Of a stretch of 64,000 nt of DNA, positions 1-11,096 are shown in pieces (the first letter of the stretch is position 1; every line of letters starts with the position of its first letter). A program made the translations under genes and the position numbers. Source of the stretch: Capsicum annuum (Eukaryota; Streptophyta; Magnoliopsida; Solanales; Solanaceae); the NCBI RefSeq assembly GCF_002878395.1, contig NC_061118.1, positions 131,359,395 through 131,423,394 on the forward strand, read 5' to 3'. The notes under the pieces were generated by a model that did no database searches, was not told the origin of the DNA, and saw only the letters and a list, made by a program, of their open reading frames with translations.

Positions 1-940
1 TTGGTGTAATAAGATAGAGATCGAGGGCTAATCTTAAATTTTCTCCTGGTGGTTCTATTCTTGAGAGAGTCGAGGTGAATTTGCTCTTATTCTAGTAATT
101 CCCTACTATTTTTGTTAATAGGGTACTCTACTAGTGTCGTATACATTCTAATAGTGCTTATGCCTAAGTCCTACATTCTACATGCCTCGTATGTCTATAC
201 TCCAGCCCCTTAACCAAAGACAATAATGGTTCTTCAAAATTTGAGCTTCTATTTATTCAATATCTATGTCACGACGCTCATGAACCATACATTCATATCT
301 CATGTTATGCCTAGTTCCACGAAATAGTGGTTTCAAGCGGAAATTCTCGCCTGGTTCCCCAAATATAAATCTCGGCTTTATGTTATATTGCCTACAATAT
401 AAGCAGTTGTGTTTCTTTTGGTGCCTAGTGTCAAAACGACTTTCCATTTATAACCTAGGTGGTTTCTATGAAGTACTTTGTGCCTATTGTATCGGGTCTC
501 ATTTCACTGGTCTCACTTTGAGTAGTACAACAAGTAGGAGTCATAATTGAGAAGTAACCCCCTCATTCTTGGTGTTGGTACTCTAGTTCCTCAGTGACCC
601 TTCTTATGATAGGATGGTAGTGGATATAGAAGCATAGTAATGTTTTTGATGAGGGAGTAGATGTTCTTTTTTTTTTTTTTTAAATTTGCGGTGACTACTT
701 AGGCTAAAAGTATAGATAAAGATGGAAGAGTAAGATAAACTTTTGTTATGTGAAATAGTTTAAAGAAAGAGATGTGGTGAAATCCATTGCAATAGTAATT
801 GATGTTTTTCGTTTTTGAGTGGGAGATCCATAAAGAGGGGATAGAATACCAAGCTTGAATGATGTGATTTATAGATACACAAGCCATTATGCTATGGGTT
901 TAGTAATCCTTGATTATGACCTGAGGTTACTTGATTGTGG
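1..940 (+). mobile_element. B-type LTR element, internal-region fragment
   Basis: This stretch is a diverged copy of the internal region seen at about 39.7-40.6 kb and, on the other strand, at about 51.0-51.3 kb. Shared landmarks are a phrase on going 'agtagatgtt' after a purine-rich stretch, 'gggagatccataaag', and 'caagcttgaatg.tgtga'. No open frame of useful length is shared between the copies, so it is treated as non-coding retroelement sequence. A run of 16 T lies at 666-681. The homology was judged by eye and the right edge is approximate. Confidence 0.5.
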
Positions 941-2234
941 AATTCGTTTTTAGTTTGAAAAAATATGGGAATTGAACTATTCTTGAACTGTTGCATTGTG
1001 TTGTTGAATTGAACCTTATGGATTCATGTTTTAAAAAATTATTGCATAATTGAACAAGGGGGTTGTGAATTCCCCCAAGTAATGTAATTATTTTGTCATG
1101 TTGTCGTTACCTTGTTTAGCTGGTATGACGATACTGACAATGTATGCCTTAATGTGAAATATGATTCAATGAATGGGAATGTGTAACAAATGTTTTATAT
1201 TGGGCTTTAAAAAAGGGTTGTGTAGCATAACCATGAAGGTGGAGGTCCGAGTGACCAATACTGGGAACCGCAGTCGTTATGGCTTGAGGGTTTGAGTCCC
1301 CTTTCTTTTGACCAAGTGGTTTGAATCTACCTTATTGTTATTATTATAATTGGAGGGTTTGAGTCCCCCATAAAATATTTCATGATCAGGTGCTTAAGTC
1401 ACCTTAGTAAATGATTGGAGGGTTCGCATGCCCCATTCATATATATGTGATCTTTCTCCAGTTCATGCAGTTACATGCATTTGGGCCCGACCAGGGGGTG
1501 AGAGTTAACGCCCATATAGCTCTCCGGTACTATTATGTGATGGTTGATATGCAAAATCTAGGCTAAAGTTTTAAAGTGCATGCTAAGCCTTGTTTCCTAT
1601 TCCGAAATGTGATATATATATATATATATATATATTTGTATACGCATTTAATTATGTGCATTGGATTTTGAATGAGCTTGAAATTGTAGATCATGGAATT
1701 ATGTTATCCTCATCAACGATTTACATGCTAGTATTCACCCCGCTAACCTTCTTCGAATGCAGTATTCCCACGCGATGCAGGAATTGGCCATACTTCTACT
1801 TTCACTGCATAGTGATTCATATTCTGGTTAAGTTCATTAGTTTACATTGAAAAGGTGAGCTTCCATACATTGGAAGTCTACATTTCATATTTTGGTCTCT
1901 TATGTCTCAGGTTGTTTAGACTCGTTTTGGCTATAGTCAGCGGAATGTCCCAACTCTTTATTGGTGTTCAGTTTTGGTCTTTTGTTAAAAGGTTTTGTTG
2001 GATTACTGTGGGCTTGGGTGTTGTTCGTAGGTTACTTGGATGGTTTCTGGTTCACGGATTATAGACATGGTCAAAATATATTTATGCTTATCCTTATGTT
2101 ATCTTGTTATATGCATATAATTCATCCGACACTGGGGATGTTGTTTTTGTTGGTTAGGTGTAAGGGGGTGATTTCCAAGCCCCCGACGAACTTTTGATGC
2201 CCATCAATACCAGGCCTCGATTTGGGCCATGACA
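941..2234 (+). repeat. Truncated LTR, plus orientation
   Basis: The segment ends in a pyrimidine/purine pattern and a terminal 'gggccatgaca' like the ends of the B-type LTRs (gggtcatgata at 43,464 and gggtagtgaca at 62,615). It holds the LTR-like blocks 'tttgagtcccc' and 'cccgaccagggggtgagagtt'. No PBS follows the end, so it is either a 3' LTR or a fragment. Its beginning is not recognisable. A (TA)n microsatellite lies inside it. Confidence 0.4.
1612..1636. repeat. (TA)n microsatellite
   Basis: About twelve uninterrupted TA units. The short frames that run across it are by-products of the repeat. Confidence 0.9.
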
Positions 2235-3249
2235 TTATCTTAGTAGATAAAGAGCTTAGGGGACAGGTAGTGGAGGTTAGGTTGGTAAACAATGGTTTGT
2301 TGTTAATTAAGTTGGTCATTGTAGAGTCTATATGGAATGTTATTAGTATCTAGGCTCTGTGAGTGGTCTTGAATGAGGAGAACAGAAGAGATTTTAAGAG
2401 ATTCTGGATTAGGTGGTTAGAGTTTTCTATGAACTAAGAAGATTTTCATAGGTGGCGTTTTAATAGGCATATTGAATCAGTATTAACAGGCTATGTTGAT
2501 GTGCATGGAGGTTTTCATTAAGGGGAAAGGAATGAAGGAGGAGCCTCACTTTTAGATTTTTGAGGAGAATGTAGACCCCGAATCAAATAACATTGAAGTA
2601 GAATGATATGAAACTGGGATGATACCTATGATAATTGCATCATGGAGCTCTATCTCAAATCTCCCAGGTATAGAATAGTATTGACCACGCTCAATACTAT
2701 TGTGAAATACCCCACATCCACTACTATGAGTTCCTTGATCTCCACCTTGAGCACCTTTAGTACCACCCGTGCCACTTTATAAACAAACTCTAACCACAAA
2801 AATAGGAAAAAGGCAAAGCTGAAGCTTAGAACTCTGTTGGTTAAGACCAAAAACACAATGAGGCCAATCCTTCATTATATTGTCTAATCTTCTCACATAA
2901 GTAATTCAGTTACCACCTGACTCTGTTTGTGGGGACGTAGAAGAACCATATCGACTTCCTTATACGAAAGAACAAAAATTGAAGCTCTTGCCCGCATGTC
3001 CTAACCACTGGCTGCCTTAACCACGGGAACCACTGACTTACTATTCAAACCCTATAAAGCATCGTAAACTTCCCAATCATGGTAATTATGAGTGCCTCAT
3101 CGAAATAACCCTCTACCTCATCATGCATGTCTTTTAAACTCGCTCTGTCAAGGAGTGTCCTTAATGCCGCTACCACACTAAGTACTCTAATTAATTGACT
3201 CAATAAACTAAGCATGAACTATAATACTTTGAAAAGAAGCTACTGAAAT
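2235..3249. other. Unassigned, no gene seen
   Basis: I recognise no coding or RNA feature here. A 68-codon minus frame at 2,650-2,856 is hydrophobic but matches no family I know and lies beside a retroelement gag, so it may be degenerate retroelement sequence. Confidence 0.3.
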
Positions 3250-3919
3250 AACTCTCCAGGTTTTAGAAAACTATTAATAACCTATCAACCGCTTGACCAA
3301 CTTCTTGATCCTATCAAAATTTGTGTAGATATTGGTAGTGGCATATCTAGATATTGCATGAAAATATACCTCATACTCTACAATAGTAATAAAAGCTTGT
3401 CCAAGTGATCAAATTAATATCTCATCTGATCTGTTAAATTGTAAGGTACGAGCCTCTCTAGAAAAGCCTCAAAAAATAGGTTCCATTTCATAGTTGGCGA
3501 ACCCAGTCATCTATAACCAGTAAGAGAAGTCTACCACAAACTAGTCATGTCAGTTAACTGAAAAGTACTATATGCAACTCAATGGAACATAATAGATCTG
3601 AGGTTATGCAACCTCTCCTGGTTGTCAAGAAAAAAATCATAGGCTTTATCTCCAACAATACTACCAAACTTGAGACAATCCAAGAAAATGAATGTGAAAA
3701 TCTTTTCTAATTATTAGAAGTCATCACAGGACCAGAAGCAATAAGAAGAATAGTGAGTCTAGGAGTAAGTGAGTTAAGACGAAGGGGTATTGCATAAGAT
3801 GTCTATACCCCTAAAGTTGGAAAACCATAACTAAAATCCTACCAAGTCAGTGGGATACCTCCTTGAGTATGAGAAGTACCCCACACTCCCTGTTGGAATA
3901 CCATTCTAGGAGATGCCAT
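3250..3919 (-). pseudogene. Gypsy gag pseudogene (N-terminal half)
   Basis: Read on the minus strand from an ATG at 3,919, the first residues are MASPRMVFQQGVWG. After stop codons, the conserved retrotransposon gag domain can be followed in pieces: 'EFLDCLKFGS...GDKAYDF', then 'NLFFEAFLERLVPYNLTDQMR', which matches the W..F...F...F.P...R core of plant Ty3/gypsy Gag. Gag forms the capsid of the retrotransposon particle. Several in-frame stops make this a pseudogene. The PBS and LTR start directly upstream (4,365-4,379) fit a minus-strand element whose gag begins here. The left limit is uncertain; nothing clearly pol-like follows to the left. Confidence 0.55.
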
Positions 3920-4364
3920 ACAAATGACCAAATAGATGAATTAATAAATCCTATAACACTGGTGTGTCAAATGAACTTTGGATAACTTGATTTGTCCTTA
4001 TATTCTTTGTTAGATTGCCCTCATTTTTATAAAACTCTTATGCTCGAGAAAGGCTACCCTAGTGAGAGAAACACACATACCTATTGCCTTTCTCTACCAC
4101 GGACATAACCAATGCATCACCCTCTAACTAGGAATCCAACAGCAGGTGTTGCTCAACATCTTCTACATATTAAGATCTAGTCCTCACCAAATATTCAAAA
4201 AATAATCTAATACTAATTTAGAATATTTTTTACGAATACTAATTGAGAAGTTATCCTGAAGATATCTTATAGACTCTTGATGATAGATACACATGACTAT
4301 GTACTGATCTATGAGACTCTACTACACATTATGCTCTTTATTTATGAGATTGATTAATCCATAA

Positions 4365-4376
4365 CTCTGATATCAA
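4365..4376 (-). promoter_or_regulatory. Primer-binding site, tRNA-iMet type
   Basis: On the minus strand this reads TTGATATCAGAG, one base off the TTGGTATCAGAG primer site complementary to the 3' end of initiator tRNA-Met. It lies two bases inside an LTR that starts TGTCATGACTC at 4,379. Confidence 0.6.
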
Positions 4377-4378
4377 TT

Positions 4379-7300
4379 TGTCATGACTCTAAATTTGAGG
4401 TCATGATGGAACCTACCTCGACCCAATATTGATAGGTAAGTCAAAGAACCCATAAAGAAAAGAAATATGATAAATGAAGAAAAATAAGTGCATATGAGGC
4501 TTTTAGGATGAGGCAAGTCATAGTAATCGTAATATAATGTATAAATGAAAATACAACAATATCCTAAAATACTAGTGTCACAAGTAGTGAGCATCAACAA
4601 CAAAGTCCAAAAAAAATGCAGTAATCTGTCAGTGAAGACATGATAAAACTAAGAGGAGGTTTGAAAGTTTCCCCAAACACTCAAGTTTACCCATACCTCA
4701 AATACAATCCTAGATAACATGAAGTCCCCTATTATGAGTCTTACTCAAACAAAGATCTGCACCAAAAGGGTGTAGTAGGAATGTGTATGGTCCACTTGTA
4801 CTTTATAGGCATCATAAAGCGACTGAGCCAATTAGAAAATAAAACATGTAAAGGATATTATTAAAATGTCACCTACAAATAAAAACTTTCCAAATGGTAG
4901 CTCACACAATCTCCACTAACAATTTTATAATATAAACAAAAAAACATAAAAACTACATGCAAAATATAGCTAAGAATCAAAGTATAGAACAACAATACAT
5001 AAGAAAGATACAGTGATGTAACAAAATGCAATGAAATGATGATATGTCAATTATGAATGTATCTTAAGCCTCAGGCTTCAAGATAACACCAATAGGAGGT
5101 TCAAAACCCGTATACTTTCTCATATCTCAATCTCCTGTCGTAATTCACTTCTCTAGCTAATATTCAAGGATAAAGTGTCTTTTAAAGTTTCTCATTCACC
5201 TCTTCGGCTAATATTCCTGGATCAAGGGTTTTATAGAGTGTTTCTCAGTGATAATAATTTACATGAATTTAAATAAACAAGACGAGGATACATGTTCAAA
5301 ACTAAGTCAATATGATGATAATAAATCAACTCAATAATGTTATAAATAATGTCTAACTCTTCTCCATATAATAATTGTCCATGATATAAGCCTTCCTCGG
5401 CAACGCTAAAGTGAATAGTCATGTAGATATTTGTAATATCATCTCAGAAACCCCTTTCTTAGGATTACTATAATTATAAAGGAAAATAAAATTTAGAAAG
5501 GTCTATAATATCTATTCAATTTCTCACATGGGAAACATAATAATAATAATGACATTTAATGCACAAACAAGGCCGACATATGTAAAATAAAATCCCCATT
5601 CAGGAATCTCCCCATTTATATTCTCTCAAATCAACAACAATATGAAAATAAGCCGACACATGGGCACAGGAACAAGATTATAATTCTAAAACCCCTCGAC
5701 TAAATTTCCTAATCCATAGTATGCTTTTTTAAAACCCCAAAAATACCTCCTGGACGTCACATGGTGCTAAGAACTACAAGTAGTCCAAAAGCTATCCAAT
5801 GGAATCTTCTTTGTATTAACTGTTAATAAACATACAGTATGAGCTGAAGCTTTAACTTAAAAGTATGAATTTATTTGGATAAACAATCTCAACAAAGAAA
5901 TGGGAACTAAACATAAACTAAATATTATAATTTCTAAAATAACTACCAATTCTAGAAAAGCCTGTAAACATATTGAAGAGTTACTGGGACAAACACCAGT
6001 TGGCCCAAAATTAAAATATAAAGTTTGAATATAACTAGAACTAATGTACTACAAACAAACATAACCCAGGTCCTAGAAACTTGAGGATTTATCAACTGAC
6101 GAGACATAGAAAGTGTTGATCATGGATAACTATAATGTATAGGGAAAACATGACAACCTACATCGTAATAGGATGTAGAGTATAAAGACTATGCGGTCAA
6201 CACTTCTGAAATATACTATGTATATAGGAGTGCATGGAATATGTAAATTTGATTTATATCATAAGCTTAAAACCTACACGCTAAGTATATATAGGCTCAC
6301 CTTGTACAAGGATATACTTAAATATGAAATATTGTAAACCATAAGCAGTAAAGAAAAATCTAGCAAAGTTAGTGAGTCGTTACACTTAGTTTATAAAATC
6401 AATATCCCAATGGAAGATTCAATCAACTGGCATGCCCCATTTGAGTAACATAGAGCCCAACTTGTAACCGTTGTTGGGAGGATATTTACTACCTTTCTAG
6501 GATAAAGAACCATCCTTGGTGTGAATTATTTTATGAGAAGAAAGCCATTCTCAACTAACAAAAAATCCTCTAATAAGAGAATGCTAAACAAATAAGGTCT
6601 CCCTCTTTAACCTATGCCGGCACATAATTTCGGAAATTGGAAGAGCTAAACCTGCATTACCTAGATGCTAAATACTACTCCTAAAACTATACTAGTTCTC
6701 ATAATATATGAAATACACCATAAAGTAAGCATATAGGTTTATAAGAAGTCTGACAACTAACTATGCTTGTATTTCTATTTCATATTTAAAAGTACATATG
6801 TGAATTTCATATTGAATCTAAAATAGTAAATTTTAGTTTCTTGTAAACTGAGTGACTCATGCAAAAATCATTTACACTTACCAATTATAGTATTTCATGT
6901 CAAGAATGCTAAAGTTCAATTCATAAGATCAGACATATAAGTCAAAAATGAGTAAACAATGAATTCTTGTAATAAATGAAGTTTAATTCATAATAAAGCA
7001 TCATAATTTCAAATTCATGTAAAGCGGGTACGAGACCTATTCAATAAATCCATAAAATCATTTATGATAAAGTTATTTGGCCCAACGGCTAAAGGAAAAC
7101 CATGTTAACACCCCACATACCAGAACTTCTCAATTTCTAGAAAGATACTTTGAGTTTGGAGCCCTTAAGATGGAAATTTCATACAAACCCTTTATTTTGG
7201 TGTTCTTGAGAGTTTGGGAGGACAAGGAGTTATGAAATCCTACCATATAATGTGGGAAAAATTTTTAGTTGGTGTTATAGGATCAATTCTGATGTGAAGG

Positions 7301-7460
7301 ACTATTTTTTTTGGAAAAAACTTAAGGAAAATAGAATTTTAGCATTTCCATAACCACTGGAATAGCACACCCTTATTGCGCTAAGCCAGTGGTGTGGCAT
7401 GCCTTAATCTCGGTAGCCAACTAGTATGGCACACTGTTATCATGCCAAGCTAATAGTTTT
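4379..7460 (-). repeat. LTR sequence (5' LTR of the gag element), truncated
   Basis: The left end (TGTCATGACTC, next to a PBS) is a true LTR boundary. The part from about 6,655 onward matches 43,465-44,280 closely (for example 'gatgctaaatact' and 'tttgagtttggagccctt'). The right edge runs without a TG/CA terminus into integrase coding sequence of another minus-strand element at about 7,460, so the LTR start in its own orientation is deleted. At about 3.1 kb it may be two fused LTR pieces; I could not resolve the internal join. Confidence 0.45.
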
Positions 7461-8400
7461 GGTATTTAGTTCATTCCTTGTATCGTAGCATATGTATGCA
7501 ATTTCTGATGGCTTTGAGCAATTTTAAACATCTCGTGAATCAACTGAATGTTCTCCATAGCTTAGAGAATAAGAACTATATCAATCAAAGAAGATTTACC
7601 AACCTTAATCCACCCTATAAGGGATCTATATCAATGCCGTGAAATCTTTGAATATAGCTATTTGAATACTATCGTGGTAACTATTATTATAAGAAAACTT
7701 AATGAAAGGCATCTGGTCCTCCCAATGTCCTTTGAAGTCAATCACACAAATCTCAACATATATTCTAGAGTTTGGATAGTACGCTTGGCCTCACCATCTT
7801 TCTAAGGGTTCAAAGCGCTACTAAGCTTTACATTTGTACCAAAGCCTTTCTGAAATAATTGCAAAACTGAGAAGTAAACTGGGTATCTTGATCTGAGATG
7901 ATAAATAAAGAAATCCCCAAAATTTTTCCCAACTCATGAACATACAACTCAGCATAATATTCAATTGTATCGGAGGTTTTAACTGGCATAAAATACACTG
8001 ACTTGATCATTCAATCCATGACGACCTAAAATAACTCATACTAATATGTAGTGTGAGAAAGTCCTATATTAAAATCCATACTAAAATCCTCCCACTTCCA
8101 AGTGGAGATGACATATCCTGAACTGTACATCTTGGTCTTTGAAGCTCAATTTTCACTAACTGATAATTTGTAAAGTTAGCCACAGTCTTTGTTATGTCTC
8201 TCTTCATACCATTCAACTAGTAGACTTCCCACAGATTGTGGTTCATCTTGGTGGCACTAGGGTGAATCTAATACTTAGGCTGTGAGCATTTCTAACATTC
8301 CGTCTTTCAACCTATCAATATTGGGAAAACATAAATGATCCATATAGCTAAGAGAACTATCTCCCTCTTGGGAGAAAACCTCTATTTTTTATCGATGGAC
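7461..8400 (-). pseudogene. Gypsy integrase pseudogene (M1 element)
   Basis: Minus-strand remains of a Ty3/gypsy integrase, the enzyme that inserts retrotransposon cDNA. Visible in order on the minus strand: 'WKWEDFSMDFNIGL' (first Asp of the DDE triad), 'SVYFMPVKT', 'IISDQDTQFTSQF' (second Asp), 'FKGHWEDQMPFIKFSYNNSYH', and 'NIQLIHEMFKIAQSHQK'. The third catalytic residue falls in a frameshifted stretch. Only 60 codons remain open at 7,828-8,010. The chromodomain, PPT and start of the 3' LTR are missing at the left edge, where the sequence switches to LTR. It is continuous with the RNase H remnant to the right. Confidence 0.8.
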
Positions 8401-9130
8401 TAGATCTATTAAATTACTAAGTATAGGGTCATTACATTATTTTTCTGTCAACTTTTATACAAAAGGTGACTTTCACCCATTTCACACCTCAACCCACCAT
8501 CATCTATATCAATAAAATCAACTCCTAATCAAGCTAATCTATGCACCTCTTTAGCCAACTCTTTTTTCTCCTTTGTAACATGGGCTACACTACCATGGAC
8601 AATCTACCCAAAGCATAAGCCACCATATTTTATTTACCTAGATGGTAGAGCATATTAATGAAATAGTAATTTAGCAACTCTAACAACCTTCTTTGACAAA
8701 GAATCAACTTTTTTTAGAAAACACACACAAGATACTTTTATGGCCTATGAAAACATCAATATCCATACTCCATATAAACAATGTCTTAGGGTTTTCAAGG
8801 AAAACATAACTACTATTTATTCCAAATCATGATTTGGATAATTATTCTCATGCTTCTTAAGTTTTTTTTTTTTTTGAGGAATAAGCTATCACAATTCCGT
8901 TTTGCATTAAAAAACACAGTAGGCTTACAATAGAAGCATCACTAACACCATAAATCCATATAACCCATCCAACAAAGCTAATAACGATGTTGAAGTCAAT
9001 CAATCATAAACTCTTGAAAAATAATCTCAGACCAGTCTGACCATTGGAACTTCAACATCTTTTGTTTCAACTTAATTAATGGTGAAACTATTGAGGAAAA
9101 GCCCTTAGCACTCCTGTAATATCAAGCTAA
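8401..9130 (-). pseudogene. Gypsy RNase H pseudogene (M1 element)
   Basis: Minus-strand RNase H of the same element as the integrase to its left. It starts in the connection region ('SSIVSPLIKLKQKMLKFQWSD') and continues through degraded counterparts of LKKHE.NYP.HDLE and the F.DHKSL motif, here read as 'FIGHKSI'. A run of about 15 T at 8,862-8,876 is an expanded A tract in the lysine codons before the HE motif and breaks the frame. Many stops are present. The coding sequence stops at 9,130, exactly where a solo LTR with its target duplication begins, and resumes as RT at 10,408. Confidence 0.7.
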
Positions 9131-9135
9131 GACTA

Positions 9136-10402
9136 TGTCATGACTTCAGGCTACCCCTTAGTTACAACAACGGTGCTTTCATTCACAAGTGACCACAAGG
9201 TAACCTATGATTTTGTACCTACTGTGAGCATTGAGTATAATAGCAACAAAACAACTATATGGAAGATATACTGAGAATCATAGTCATGCCAATCTGAATA
9301 CTAAAAGTTTAATATCTAAATGACTATCTTATTGCCTGAAAAGCCTCTAACTGACTGACTGTAGAGCTAATGGGACAAACCCCCAACTAATTCCAACTAA
9401 CTATAATAAAGAGATACTAAAATAATAGAGTAAAAGATAAACTTGTCCTCAAAGGATACTGACTTACCACTATTGGTGCTACTGTAACACTGAACTTATC
9501 GAAGCACGGTCAGGTAACTGAGAATCTGAACCTATTATATAACACATCATATCACAAAGAAAACTATACAGTAAAACTATGCAGTCAGTACTTTGAATGT
9601 ACTGGTATATGAGATAAGGTTAAGCTGAAATGTAAGGGTTAACTGTGCATGAAAAAATAACTGACTGAATAGCATGAAACTACTGCATAAGCATGCATGA
9701 ATAGCTGAGCGAAATGCATAAGAACTATAAAGTTCATGAATTAAAATATAAAATGGATTCTTGAACTTCATGGGTGAAAAGGGAGCATGGATGAATATCA
9801 CACATACCTTAATCCCTAAGCTTGAAAGAGAATCATAATCTTGATGCTTTTCTTGAAAGTTATTGGATTAGGGAGCTTGATTTGTTGGTTTTCTTGAAGA
9901 GAAAGGAATGAAATTGATGAACTTGGGGGATGATTAGGGTTTATTTTTTGAGTAAAATTAGGCATATAATGCCCTAACTGAAGCTTTAATTTGTGTTTTT
10001 ATGAATTGGATTGAGAGGAAAAGACAAAATTGCCCCGCAGACATTTAAATTCATAATTGGAATGCAAATTAAAGGCTCAACACAATGTAGTGAAGGATCC
10101 ATCACTATAGCCACCACGATGCACCACTATCGTGGTGAGGTTATAGAATCAAAATCTAAACACGACTTTATCCTCGTCCAAAAAATCTGAAACTTACCCG
10201 AGAAATGCTTCTTATACCTCTAAAAATGAATTAACTCAAAAACTAACATCTTGAAGTTGGCAGGACCAATTTAAAAATCTATAAAGTTAAGAGGCCAAAT
10301 ATAAGACTAAGTCCCCAACACTTGGTGAAATTTTCAGGCTTTAAGCCTCTTATGCACGCAACTAGGAGCTGAACTAAGCTAAGAAAAGTACGGGATATTA
10401 CA
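9136..10402 (-). mobile_element. Solo LTR with target duplication GACTA
   Basis: A 1,267-bp sequence starting TGTCATGACTTC and ending GGGATATTACA is flanked by perfect 5-bp direct repeats GACTA (9,131-9,135 and 10,403-10,407). No PBS, PPT or coding sequence is inside. It splits the M1 pol between RNase H and RT. The end 'gatattaca' and a block rich in 'actgactgactg' tie it to the A/D/E LTR group in minus orientation. It is the product of LTR-LTR recombination of an older insertion. Confidence 0.87.
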
Positions 10403-10407
10403 GACTA

Positions 10408-11096
10408 GAAAGCTCTTAATGTTGGATGGAGTAATGGTCTTAGGACAGTGGTCCACTGTATCTATTTTTTGAGGGTCTACATGAATACATTCACCTGAAA
10501 TCACATACCCCAAAAAGGTAACAGTGTCCAACAAAATCTCACACTTACTAAATTTTGCAAATAATTGGTTGAAAACCATGTTCAATATGTGTATAAGACA
10601 TGTAGAGAATTTATTTTTCAAAAAAACATTACCACAAACTCAAATTGACCTTAACAGGTTCTAAAAGCAGTCTTCAAAATGTCACATTCTTTGACCTTCA
10701 ACTAATGATATCCCGACTTGATATTAAATTTTGAAAAACATCGAATACCTGAAGCTGGTAAAATAGGCACTCTTTAGCGGATAGGATACTTGTTCTTAAT
10801 GGTGACCTTGTTTAACTGTATGTAATCTATACACATTCTGATGGTACCATACTTATTGCACGTGAATAAAACTTGAGCACCCTATGGATAAACGCTTGAT
10901 CTGATAAACCCCTTGTCTAAGAGGTCATTAAGATTTCCCTATCGGGAGTTAGTTTAGGAAAATCATATAGAAAGACTTTAGGAAAATCATTGGATCCATG
11001 AACTGAATCAAGGGTTAGAGTCGAATACTTAGTGTCTTTAACCTAAACTAAGTGATAGATATACCTTTTAGAGATTAAATTTTGGTCCTTAAAATA
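10408..11096 (-). pseudogene. Gypsy reverse transcriptase pseudogene (M1 element)
   Basis: Minus-strand RT, which copies element RNA into cDNA. Seen in order: '[19 protein letters not shown]' (after frame correction), a degraded KIDL..GYHQ segment, 'NQLFAKFSKCEILLDTVTFLGY', and 'HVDPQKIDTV...PSNIKSFL', the start of the connection domain. The block that should carry the catalytic F/Y-x-D-D motif is missing: the frame jumps from the 'FVVMFF' segment to the thumb, so roughly 50 residues are deleted. The longest open piece is 80 codons (10,379-10,621). Its right edge is the target duplication of element A; the gene resumes upstream in protease at 20,306. Confidence 0.77.

Noticed and set aside
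1590..1850. 86-codon plus frame as a possible small protein gene
   Set aside because: It runs through a (TA)n microsatellite inside LTR-like sequence and matches no family.
2650..2856. Hydrophobic 68-codon minus frame as a membrane protein
   Set aside because: The hydrophobic content comes from an AT/TTT-rich stretch; no start context, homology or neighbours support it.
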